From assembly GCA_035578905.1 (NCBI GenBank), contig JAQJVL010000287.1, positions 906,501 through 970,500 on the forward strand: DNA of 64,000 nt. Reading direction: 5' to 3'. The DNA is from Stictocephala bisonia. Taxonomy: Eukaryota > Arthropoda > Insecta > Hemiptera > Membracidae. A program made the position numbers and the translations under genes. A model generated the notes under the pieces. It searched no databases. It saw nothing but the letters and a program-made list of their open reading frames with translations, and had not been told where the DNA came from. Shown here one piece after another: positions 1 to 9,986 of this stretch (positions are counted from its first letter, which is position 1; every line of letters starts with the position of its first letter).

Positions 1-434
1 TTAGCAACATTTCATCTTATTAGGGGGACGGCCCACGTGGAGTTGAACGAAAATCTTTAATATAAGCTTAGGCCAAATTTGGTATCAAATTAATGGTCAA
101 TTTAATAAGAAATTAATTGCCACAAACCAGACTTTGAAAGGTCTATTCTTTCTAGAGTAGTGGTCATTTGAATTTCAAAGTAACTAATTTGAACAACATT
201 ATTTATCTGCTATTTAACGATTTTAAGTAAATTATTCTGATAAAAAATTATGCTTTATGCAATACAATAACTCAACAAAATTAAATTATCTATGGAAAAA
301 ATAAAGTTGTGAAAGCGTTTCAATATTTTCTAGGCTTTCACAACAACTTTATTTTTTTCTGAGACATCGATATTGTTTAAGTATCGTAGCACTATCGATG
401 CAGCTCGTTACTTGATGCATTGACATTTTGACTA
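1..434. repeat. Left half of a dispersed DNA-transposon remnant, split by the Sailor-type insertion
   Basis: No gene is seen. From about 360 to 434 the sequence (ATCGATATTG, then a cat-gaCATTTTGACTA run) matches the same dispersed family found at 47281-47525, and the family resumes after the inserted element at 3471-3535. The copy at 47390-47410 reads uninterrupted through CATTTTGACTAG, which is what this site should have looked like before insertion. A short inverted repeat (about 303-317 against 333-349, AAAGTTGTGAAAGC type arms) can form a hairpin. The family looks like a hAT-type non-autonomous element because other copies start GGGGTGTG, but this is inference. Confidence 0.6.
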
Positions 435-3400
435 AAGTAGAATTAAAACCAGAAGCGGATTGCCGAGACGAGACTCGGAGCGAGGGGACGAAGGCGCGCC
501 ACCGCCCTTAGCCAATAACAATCGGGCAGTTCACTCTTCAACAGATACAGTGTTGCCGTAACTCATTCTCCCAAACCTTGCTGTGGCGGACGGTGAAAGT
601 GGGTCGGTCACTTGCCATTGTTACTCGCAGTCGCGCGCATCCTGATCTCATCTGTGTGACGTGTTATTTCAGTGCAGTTAGTTCTGGTATTAAACATATT
701 TAAACAGTCTTTTTCAAGACTATTTACGTCAATGTTTGTACGTTTCTAAGTTTGTTTAGGGAGTGTTAAGAAGCCATGACTGAGAACAACAACAGTGTAA
801 CGATTAAAAAACGTGGACGGCCACGTATTCATGCAAAGAGTGAACCATACCACAAACTTGGCTGTGGAGTACCTCTGCGTAGTCAGGCTAGAGAGTTTGT
901 AAGTAGGGTCAGAGAATATTTCAGTCAAGAAAGGGATAATAACGGACCCTTACTTCCAGTAAAAAAAGTTATTGAGCGCACTACTGCGGCACTTAAGATT
1001 GATAAAAACACTGTTGTTAAAATTGGAAAGGAGACAAAACGGTGCGAAGAGAGAGGCGAAAAACTGAAAACACTCAACAAGAAAATACCACTACGTAAAC
1101 GTGTCACTGGTCTAGACGCATTTCAGACAGACGCCATCAGAAGACACATTTATTCTTATTTTATGAGAAAAGAATATCCCACTTTGAAGAAGCTTCATGT
1201 AAGCCTTAATGAAGCGGACTTGTTTCATGGTAGCAAATCTTCCCTCACTCTCGTAATTAAAAGATTGGGTTTCAGATACAAAAAATTCGGCAATCGAAAA
1301 TGTTTGATGGAGAGAACGGACATCGTAGCATGGAGGTGCAGATTTCTAAGAGAGATTAGGAATGAAAACTTCGACGATATCATTTGGATAGATGAAACAT
1401 GGGCAACCACCAATCATTCTTTGAAAAGGGGTTGGACCGATGACTCATCTTCAAGTACAATGATAGTGCCACTAGTTGGGAAAAGGGGGAAGGGTGATTG
1501 TTTTACATGCCGGCAGTGCCTCTGGATTCGTGCCAAATTGTTCACTGGTGTTCTCTTTCAGGAAAACAAATGATTATCATGAAGAAATGAACCACGAAAC
1601 ATTTCAAAAGTGGTTTAGTGAATCTTTAATGCCCAATTTAACAAAGCCATCGATCATTATTATGGACAACGCCAGATACCATTGTAAAATATTAGACAAA
1701 GCACCAACAACTGGTTCAAGAAAAGCAGAAATATCAGAGTGGTTGAGCCAGCACGGGATACCTTATGAGCCGGACATGAAAAAAGCTGAGCTTTTAGAGT
1801 TAGTTTCCATTAACAAGCCCCAGTACCCTAAATATGAAGTGGATGAGATGGCAAAAAGAGAAGGGCACAGAATAGTTCGCTTACCTCCATATCATTGCCA
1901 TTTCAATAGCATAGAATTGATCTGGGCTCAAATAAAGAACTACGTCGCAACTAACAACAAACTTTTTAATATGACTGAGCTTAATAGAATTATCAAAGAA
2001 GCAATTGACAAAGTCACACCTTCTGATTGGAAAAAGTGGTGGATCACACTAAGAAAGTAATCCTGGAGGCTTGGGCAAATGAGGAGTTGTTAGAAGATGC
2101 AGTGGAGCAAATGATAATAAATGTAAACTGCAGTGACAGTGAAGACAGCTCAGAGGAAGATGAAGACTTGAACAGCTCCTGTGAAGATGACGGCAAAGGG
2201 ATGGAAGAGGACCACGATTACGACAGCGACAGTGACATAAGTGGAGTTTGTCCATTCTCCCCAGAAAAGGAAAGAGTTTTAGATTTTGCCCAATACTAAA
2301 GTGCTTGAACGGTTGAACTGTGTTCATATTTTGTATATATTTTGTAAATACCTTCTCGTGAAAATGACTGAGAAATGATGGGATACTGTGTAAATATTTT
2401 GTACATATTTTGTAAATAATTTGTAAATAACTTGTAATGCGGCCATCGGCAGTCTCAAGTCTGCAAAGTGAGCTTATGTTTTCAAGCTTTGAACGCAGAG
2501 AGAAAGTTATTAGTTCAAATTTGTACATTAAAAAAAGCCTATTTGTTCGAAAAAATCTTTTGTGATTGGGATAAAACACGGCAGTTATGTTCAATCTATA
2601 TAATAGCCTATATTACTATTATTATTAGAAATATTATAGAGGTTCGTGGAACAGACTCTTAGGGGTGAAAATATGGCGAAATGATAAGGGTTGAAAATGA
2701 AATATTTATTTTACCAGGCAAGTGGGGTATCAAACTAAACAGCAGGCGATACTGTATATTATTTTCGTAGCAATTCGTTTTAAAGTATCAAAATGGTGCC
2801 TACAGAGCATCTCAAAGCTCTCCCCCTTATTTTATACATTATAGTCGTTTAAATTCTTTAATAAAATAATTATGTAAACCTTATCTCTATCAAGAAGCAA
2901 GTACTTCGAAGGTCACTATCCAAGCGGTAAACATGCTCCACGTTGTTTGACATCAGTAAATCAAATAAGTGTTTTAAGATACCTCCTTGCTATTTTGTTT
3001 TATATGTAAAAAAGTCATTGACACTCATTGTAAAAAAAATAACAATTAGTTTTTTTTAACAAACTACTTTTTCAATTTATGTTTTAAAAGTTGAATGTAA
3101 CCTTAGTTCAGGCATTAATGAAATTAGTGGTACATTGGTAGAAATGTACTGAAAAGACAGCGGTTGATGCGTTATTGCCTGTTTCGCGGTAATTTAATGA
3201 CTAGAATATTAAAACACGGTTCTGTGTAGTTTAACAGCACAGCAGATTGAAGCATATTTAGGCCAAAAACTATATTACACTATTCAAACATCGAGAAAGT
3301 TTAACCGACATATATTCGCCGTGCTACTACACTACGCCTACCAGCTGCTCCGTTCCGAACGAGCCGATGTGGCAACACTAACACCGAACGCTGTCGAGAA

Positions 3401-3470
3401 TCTCCGACCGTCCCCGAAGACAGTACCTCTACGCAGACTTTCCAATCCGCTTCTGGTTTTAATTCTACTT
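435..3470 (+). mobile_element. Tc1/mariner-superfamily DNA transposon, DD82E (Sailor-type)
   Basis: The element has perfect 28-bp terminal inverted repeats at 435-462 and 3443-3470, beginning AAGTAGAATTAAAACCAGAA, and is flanked by a TA duplication (433-434 and 3471-3472), the hallmark of IS630/Tc1/mariner insertions. It encodes a DDE transposase on the + strand (776-2299). The remaining 1.1 kb downstream of the gene is AT-rich with no other ORF. The perfect terminal repeats suggest a fairly recent insertion even though the gene is already broken. It sits in the region upstream of the first visible importin exon. Confidence 0.9.
776..2299 (+). pseudogene. DD82E (Sailor-type) transposase, broken by two frameshifts
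   Basis: The reading begins at ATG 776 with a basic KKRGRPRIHAK AT-hook-like stretch and a helix-turn-helix region, then a DDE_3-type catalytic core. The three acidic residues are visible: D in IIWIDETW (near 1390), D in IIIMDNARYH (near 1660) and E in FNSIELIWAQ (near 1915). Exactly 82 residues separate the second D and the E, including a WLSQHGIPYEPDMKKAELL insert, which matches what I recall of the DD82E Sailor family. The frame is lost around 1478-1490 (one surplus base in the A/G-rich run), where the + frame moves from the ORF starting 776 to the one ending 2060. It is lost again near 2030-2037 (one base missing), after which an acidic C-terminal tail follows to the stop at 2299. No full-length protein is possible without frameshifting, so it is probably inactive. 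Confidence 0.88.
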
Positions 3471-3619
3471 TAGTTATGAATCGAATCGTATCAAATTTGT
3501 TATGCTTTTTTATACATCACTCACCCCTACTTATTAGACTTCTATAAAATTAAGCGAGTCTTTAGTTTGAATTGAAATCATTATTAAAATTAGGGCCCAA
3601 CAAGAAATTTATACTATGA

Positions 3620-3898
3620 CTTGTTACAAATTAATATATATTTATTTTCTTAATATATTCAGAAGATTTGTCAGTTTTTCCCTAAAAGTATTCACCAGTG
3701 CAAGCTGTGTGGAAACTTGTAGTTTGAAGGAAGGCATTTATGTTGAAACAATATATCCACTTGTTAAATTAATTAATATATATTTATTTTCTTAGTATAT
3801 TCAGAAGATTTGTCAGTTTTTTCCCTAAAAGTATTCACCAGTGCAAGCTGTGTGGAAACTTGTAGTTTGAAGGAAGGCATTTATGTTGAAACAATATA
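3620..3898. repeat. Units 1 and 2 of a 140-143-bp tandem repeat upstream of an importin exon
   Basis: Two adjacent copies start at 3620 and 3760. They share CAGAAGATTTGTCAG, a GTATTCACCAGTGCAAGCTG core and a GAAGGAAGGCATTTATG tail. Unit 2 is cut at 3898 by the pogo element and its last bases reappear at 7746. Unit 3 and the start of unit 4 lie at 7752-7933, right before the splice acceptor of the importin exon. Confidence 0.92.
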
Positions 3899-5071
3899 CC
3901 GTATATACTCAAATCTAAGCCGCACTATTTTGACCGCAATTTGACCGCAAAAACAAGGGTGCGGCTTAGATTCGCGTGCGGCTTACATTCGCCCAATTAG
4001 AGTTGAAATGCCAAGTGGTGCTAAAAGCATTTCTGAGGGCAAAAAACCAATTATTTAAACTTTTGGGCTGTGAAATGGAGGGTCTATGCAGTGTTTTCTC
4101 AGACAGCTGCACAGTCACTAGTTAATTTATACAGTCGGTCAGTCAGGTGCAGTGGTGAGATAAGGATCACGGAGGGGAGGGGAAGGGGGTGTGTGATGGG
4201 GAGAGGCTTCAAACAGGTTTGCAGGGGGGAGGGGAAGGGAGATTGATGGGAGGAAGCAACATTGCGATAACTCAGTTTTTGTGCTAGGTGAGGGACGCAT
4301 TCTCTTTCCCACTTCCTTTCATAACATTCTGTTATCCTGTCTTCTCCTTTCAACCTCTGTCCTTCTAGGACAAAATATGCGTCTTCAATACTTTTGAGTT
4401 TTGACTCACTCACTAGTTCCAACAGCTGTGAACTACCGGCTCACTAACAATGAAACACGTGTGAAATCACAACAATTTTATTTTATTTGAACAAATAAAA
4501 ACAAAGGGTACATCAATAACAATGACTAAAATAATATTAAAACTGACAATATTAAACAAAATGTTCATAATTGTACATAGGAATAGGCTATAATAATAGT
4601 TTAGTAATGAGCAACATTTTTAGTAATGTCTGGCACAGATTAGGTAATATTTCAACTGATAAACTAATTAATGAAATTTCTATAAACTATTAGATGCATT
4701 TCAGTTTTAAATCAATCATGAATTATTTAAATAACAAACCATCTTGAGAATATAAAAAAAATCACAATTATAACACCCGAAGGAAAGATGAACTAGTTAA
4801 AGAGCATTAAAGAGCAGTAAATTTATAATGTAGGCCTAATAATTGAACAATTTTATACTGTTTTTGGGAAAAAGGGGTTTTTAAGACACTATTCATGTAT
4901 GGATGTACTTGCAAGATTAGCAAGCTTCTCAAAAGCAATATTGAATAAAGATCTTTTGATTTGATTTATTGAGAAAAGTAAAACATCATGAAATACTAAT
5001 TAACACAGGAACATGGGCAATAATAAAGTAACATTCAATGAATAATAGCCTAAAGATCTCAAATTGCATCT

Positions 5072-5173
5072 AAGTAACTTTGATAACCTACAATTAAACC
5101 CGCTTAAGTAACTTAGGTAACTTACAATTAAACCCACTTAAGTAACTTAGGTAACTTACAATTAAACCCGCTT
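5072..5173. repeat. Three tandem 34-bp units at the transposase stop codon
   Basis: Three 34-bp units (5072, 5106, 5140), each containing CAATTAAACCC and GTAACTT, end at 5173. The TAA stop of the minus-strand transposase (complement of 5172-5174) overlaps the last two bases of the array, so the array is the start of its 3' UTR. Units 2 and 3 differ by one base. Confidence 0.9.
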
Positions 5174-6584
5174 AGTCACTGTCAGAGTCCATCACAAATC
5201 CTGTGAAGCATTGCAGTGGACGTTTGATGCCAGATGTTGAGGCTACTCCAGATGTTGAGGCTACTGGTTCTGACGGTTGACCTTCCTCACTACTACTTGC
5301 AGGATCCTTGTCATTACCGTCTGTGTCTGACTCTGTTCCTGATGAAGAACTGGATTCATCTTGGCTTGGAGAATAAACTTCATCTGCGTCATCGTCGTCT
5401 TCGTACAGCAGATTATCTTCCGACCCATCTAAGGAGTTTGAGATGGAGCACTTTTTGAATGACTTGCGTACCATCTCTTCTGGGATGCTATTCCAGGCTC
5501 TTAAAACCCAATTGGTAATTTCAACAAGAGGAGCTTTCTTGACTTTTCCCGTTCTAGTCACATTGTCAAGGTTGTTCTCCAACCACTCGCAGTACAGTTT
5601 TCTGATTTTGTCCTTGAAGGGTTTGTTGAGACACACATCCAGTGGTTGCAGTATGCTTGTCATACCTCCTGGTATGACAACTTGGCAGCATTTATGGCGC
5701 TTCATTTGATCTTTTAAATCATCCGTCAAATGGCCACGGAATGCGTCAAGAACAAGAAAATTGTTGAGGTTCAAATTGGCCCCGGGTCTCTTCATCCAAA
5801 TGCATCTAAACCAGTCCATCATTAATTCTTCTGTCATCCATCCCTTTTCCTGTACTCTAATTTCAACTCCTTGGGGAAAGATGACATTTTTTGGCATGCG
5901 CTTCCTTCTGAAAATTATCATAGGCGGCAATTTCTTGCCATCAGCTGTACAGGATAACATAACAGTGATTCTCATCTTTTCATAACCACAGGTTTTCAAA
6001 CTTACACTTTTGGCACCTTTTTTATCAACTGTGTAGATCATTGGCATGTCAAAAAACACTGGGGTTTGGTCGCAATTTCCCATTTGACCTGGTAGAAAGT
6101 TTTTGCTCCGTCTTAGGTTGATAACATACCTCTGAAATTCAACGAGCTTATCTTCAAAATCGTTCGGCAGTTTCGAGGCAATGTGAGTCCTCCTTCTCAG
6201 ACTTAGGCCATTTCTTCTTAAAAATCTAACACACCAACCTTCAGAAGCCTTGAATGATGTCCTGGGAATGTTCAGTTCTCTTGCTGTTTTATTGGCCTTC
6301 AGCCTGATCATGCTATACGTAACACCTAGGCCTTTGTTACGTTGTTCTTTCACATATTCAAGAACTTGGTTTTCCATTTCAACATACCTTCCGCGTTTGG
6401 GGCCTGTCATAGCTTTCTTCGTACTTTTCATTTTGAAAATTTTCAATCTGTCTTTCTTCCAACGTCTAACATTAGTCTCATCTACTCCAAATTGGCGCAT
6501 TGCTGCTCTGTTTCCATTTTCGTCTGCATAACTAATTACTTTCCTTTTGAAAGAAGCCATGTAATGGCATCTTTGACTAGCCAT
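5172..6584 (-). CDS. pogo-type transposase (DDD, uninterrupted)
   Basis: A 470-codon open frame starting MASQRCHYMASFKRK. Residues 10-50 form a psq/HTH-like N-terminal domain (SFKRKVISYADENGNRAAMR). Residues about 65-140 resemble the CENP-B/Tc5 DNA-binding domain (GWCVRFLRRNGLSLRRRTH). Residues 165-350 are a DDE_1 catalytic core with D172 (NCDQTPVFFDMP), D280 (FLVLDAFRGHL) and D316 (ILQPLDVCLNKPFK), a DD35D spacing typical of pogo relatives. From about 390 the tail is rich in D, E and S and ends DSDSD. It would cut and paste its own element at TA sites. No stop or frameshift is seen, so this is the only transposase gene in the window that looks potentially functional. Other ATGs nearby give only slightly shorter products. 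Confidence 0.9.
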   Translation of the reverse strand: MASQRCHYMASFKRKVISYADENGNRAAMRQFGVDETNVRRWKKDRLKIFKMKSTKKAMTGPKRGRYVEMENQVLEYVKEQRNKGLGVTYSMIRLKANKTARELNIPRTSFKASEGWCVRFLRRNGLSLRRRTHIASKLPNDFEDKLVEFQRYVINLRRSKNFLPGQMGNCDQTPVFFDMPMIYTVDKKGAKSVSLKTCGYEKMRITVMLSCTADGKKLPPMIIFRRKRMPKNVIFPQGVEIRVQEKGWMTEELMMDWFRCIWMKRPGANLNLNNFLVLDAFRGHLTDDLKDQMKRHKCCQVVIPGGMTSILQPLDVCLNKPFKDKIRKLYCEWLENNLDNVTRTGKVKKAPLVEITNWVLRAWNSIPEEMVRKSFKKCSISNSLDGSEDNLLYEDDDDADEVYSPSQDESSSSSGTESDTDGNDKDPASSSEEGQPSEPVASTSGVASTSGIKRPLQCFTGFVMDSDSD

Positions 6585-7745
6585 AGTTTGGTGTTCACTA
6601 CATTCACTACTTACTAACTAAATACGGTAACACTTTCACTAATCACTACTTACTAATTAAATAATACTTTGACTAAATAATTTCAATTAGGTTAAGTCAG
6701 CATAGCAATAGGCTAGTTCACAATAAACCAAACAACAACAGTGACTTTTGTTTTGAGTTTTTATTTGTTTCTCCTTTCATCTGTCATTTGCCGGCTGTAG
6801 TAGCTTGCCAACCTCAAATAATTGTTTGCCCTTTTTGAGGGTAATTTTAGAGTTAGAGGGTATTTTCTAAGACAACAATATTCATGTTTAGCCGGTAAAA
6901 ATATAATTACAGTAATGATAAGTTATTCTTTTGATATGGTTTTAAGATTTGAAGCTAAAAACCAATGTCTCTATCATAAAATAACAATAGGTAGATAGCC
7001 AAAAGGGTAATTTTTAGATTTTGGTTGGCAGCACTATCCAAAAGATGAGAATAATTGGCTTGAAAGACAGTGGGGAGAAATGTAGAAGGGTGGGAAGGGG
7101 AAGTGGTTTGTTTTGCAATAGAAGTGGGTGACGTCAAAATGAGGTCACCAATCAGGGATAGGAGGGGCGGGGCTTAGCGGTATTTGTTTTCTTCCACTTG
7201 TCATCTTGTTCTTTGTCCTACATGAGCTTGTTCTGTACAAGATAAGGTTTGTGGCTCTACAGAGAAGCTTCTGTGGGTAGAGCACATGAACAGGTGATTG
7301 TTAAACACAGTGTAGGACTGTATCGGTCTCTCTCACTTCCTTTCCTTCTTGAAGCAGTTTAGCCTCAGTGTCCAGTTAACACTTGCCGTATCCAGTCGCT
7401 TTACTGGGTAGATACTTTGCCTATGAATTATGGAATACTCTTGTGTAAAACTAGTTTTGGGACAAATGGGTATAAATAAAACAAGTTTATTACTAGTTTT
7501 TATTTAAATACATCATGTAACTAAGTAACTTATACCAATACTTCATTTGTAAATACACTTTACATGACTTTCGTCAATTAATAGAGCTCATTTTGTGATC
7601 GCTAGATTGCCGTTTTTCCTGGATAATATTGCCCGGTAAACTGGGTGCGGCTTAGATTCGAGTGTGGCCTTTTTTACCTAATTTTCAATCAAAAACAAGG
7701 GGTGCGGCTTAGATTCGCGTGCGGCTTAGATTCGAGTATATACGG

Positions 7746-7933
7746 TATCCACTTGTTAAATTAATTAATATATATTTATTTTCTTAGTATATTCAGAAGA
7801 TTTGTCAGTTTTTTCCCTAAAAGTATTCACCAGTGCAAGCTGTGTGGAAACTTGTAGTTTGAAGGAAGGCATTTATGTTGAAACAGTATATCCACTTGTT
7901 AAATTAATTAATCATAATTATTTTCAATTGCAG
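7746..7933. repeat. Unit 3 and start of unit 4 of the 140-143-bp tandem repeat
   Basis: After the TA duplication, the end of unit 2 is followed by unit 3 (7752-7894) and about 20 bp of unit 4. This then diverges into the polypyrimidine tract and CAG acceptor of the importin exon. The array therefore occupies the branch-point region of that intron. Confidence 0.88.
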
Positions 7934-8107
7934 ATATGGGAGTCCAGGAAATGTCACTAAAGATTACAAGGAATTTTCTGAGTGGTATTTGAAAACATTC
8001 TCTGGTGGCATCATTGAAGTGCTATTGAAAATTTTAGACCAGTACAGAAGAAAAACTTATGTCTCACCAAGAGTACTCCAGCAAACTTTAAATTATATTA
8101 ACATTGG
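7934..8107 (+). CDS. IPO7: Importin-7/8 (moleskin) exon A
   Basis: First visible coding exon of the importin-7/8 homologue, a beta-karyopherin built of HEAT repeats that carries cargo such as MAP kinase and histones or ribosomal proteins through the nuclear pore under RanGTP control. It runs from acceptor TTTTCAATTGCAG to donor GG/GTTAGT. It encodes the third base of a split codon, 57 full codons from [14 protein letters not shown] through [14 protein letters not shown], and two bases of a Gly codon. The YGSPGNV and QQTLNYIN stretches are highly conserved in animal importin-7. The exon upstream of it was not found, so the 5' exons lie beyond the window start. Confidence 0.95.
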
Positions 8108-9986
8108 GTTAGTAACTAGTTTTATCTTTATGTTATATTTATAATTGAGTTTTGGTTGCTGCTATTTTTGGCATAACTTATTCTTCAATCATGGAGAATT
8201 ATAAATAGTTCTTGGTTGACCCCCACACCAGACCAGAGCCATTAATTTTAAAAACTTCCAAAAAACTACAACTTTTTTTGTTCAACCAAACTACTGAATT
8301 TTTTCTCCTATAAACCAACGTAGTAGTTTATAAGGATATGTCGATACCACATCGATTTTCGATGCCATCAATTCTTTGGCAAGTATCGGTATCAAGAATT
8401 GGAGATGAGAAGCTGATGCTGATACCAAAATATCAACACTCATTTTCTAAACAGTCTTTAAGAACTTATCTTTGACGACAAATGAAACAACATTCATGGC
8501 AAACTTTATTTTTTGACTCTGATACAAATAAAAGAGAGATTATAAACAAAATGGCAACAGTCTTACGAATAGCGAGGAATGTTTTTGATAGAATGGAGTA
8601 GCATTCGGCAGTGTCAGTTATAAACCAATAGTCAATTTCCGTTCTGTGGACAAGAAATCTCCAAATGTGTTTTCTGTGTCATTACAACTTGCGTCTTTTC
8701 CATGTCTCTTTTTTTATTTCCGTTTCCATCTTGTAAACAAACATTCAAATTCCTTCAGGCCAGTGTTGGATACACATTTATGATTAAGCATTATAACAAT
8801 TTAGATAATAACGATCTGATAACAACCAAGATAATAATGATCATGACAATTAGTTCTAAAAGGAATGAAAGTTTAGTTTACCCTTCTTATCACGATAAGG
8901 ATCAAGGGTCAGGTTTCCTGAAGTCGGTCTTGGTGAAAATGCTGACAATAATGAACAATTACAACAATTACTAAATGAAAATAAATAAATTTAATTAAAT
9001 AAATAATATGTATTTTTGAATAAAGGGGAAATTAAGTAACTTCCAACTATTAACTGAGTTAAGACTATGAGAAATTACATTAATTACTATCTTAAATGAT
9101 ATTAAACTTAATATGATATAGTAAATGATTTAGTTTGAAATTATTACTGTGAATATTTGATAAATTATGAAGTGAAGATTTTTACAAGAACTTAATTATT
9201 TTAAACAAAATTTAATATAATTCCTGATTTATCTCAAAGTTCAACAAATAAGAGTAGTTCTAATGTCTACACGCTTATGAAAATATGAAAAACATCCTTT
9301 GGTTATTATACAGTTTCTAGTCAACTAACAAAATTTGAGAACTGCCTGAAATGGGTCCAAAATTGGCTACATTTCAACAAGAAATTTTATTTGATATATT
9401 TTTATATATCTGTGTTCAGAATAAAAACCATATGTCAATAAATGCAGTATTAAACAAATAAAGATTTTTAAGAAAGTAGGTTTTTTTCACTAGGGCCTAC
9501 TAGGTTTTAAAAGTTAGTTTTTTGATTATTCTGTAATAAACAAAATGTCTGTGGTTGAAATAAACCTCCTCAAGACATATAAACTCATATTCCACCCCTC
9601 TTTAAAAAAAATTGTAATTAAGGTCTAGAAAGTGCATAATTACCTGATTTAACTTGTTTAAAAATCTTTATTTTTAAATGATTATTGGTCACTAAATTTA
9701 CCAAGCTAAATTCTCTTTTCACCAGTGACTTTGAGGCATATTTCTTGAGTTTTGCGTAGTCAAATTCTCTCATGTTACTGACTTTGAGGCATACTTATTG
9801 AATTTCGCGCACTGAAATTCTCTTCGTGTTTCTGAGGTCCTTGCTCTCTGGCAACAAAACTAAGCTGTCTGCAAAGTCAAACACTGATATCTTGATTCCT
9901 ATTTTTAGCCCCTAAATCAGTTTATTGTATTTCCTTAAGTGCCCCTCTCTAATATGATGTTGAAAAGAATTGAGGATAAACTGCAC
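8108..9986. other. Intron sequence, no gene; one repeat remnant
   Basis: AT-rich intron following exon A. Around 8335-8470 a degraded copy of the dispersed GGGGTGTG/TCGATACC family is recognisable (GATATGTCGATACC, then ATCGGTATCAAGAATTGG). The short ORF at 8702-8974 has no recognisable domain and is low in complexity. Nothing else is supported. Confidence 0.6.

Larger units (their letters stand above)
3899..7745 (-). mobile_element. pogo-superfamily DNA transposon
   Basis: Terminal inverted repeats of 27 bp with one mismatch (CCGTATATACTCAAATCTAA at 3899 and its complement ending 7745) are flanked by a TA duplication (3897-3898, 7746-7747). Both ends also carry repeated subterminal GTGCGGCTTAGATTCG motifs (3957-3990 on the left; 7645-7725 on the right), likely transposase binding sites. 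The transposase gene lies on the minus strand at 5172-6584. Insertion was into the middle of a tandem repeat, whose continuity across the element confirms both borders. The interval 6660-7640 and the 4-5 kb part have no other convincing gene. Confidence 0.93.

Noticed and set aside
2027..2299. Separate small acidic protein gene
   Set aside because: It is the C-terminal tail of the Sailor-type transposase in a shifted frame.
4099..4422. 107-codon minus-strand ORF inside the pogo element
   Set aside because: No domain, low-complexity proline/leucine half, and it is not in the position of a second gene in related elements.
5172..6584. Domesticated host gene derived from pogo
   Set aside because: It lies between clear terminal repeats and a TA duplication, so it is still part of a transposon.
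1..7900. Upstream importin-7 exon
   Set aside because: No match to the conserved block preceding YGSPGNV was seen; the interval is accounted for by two transposons and repeats.
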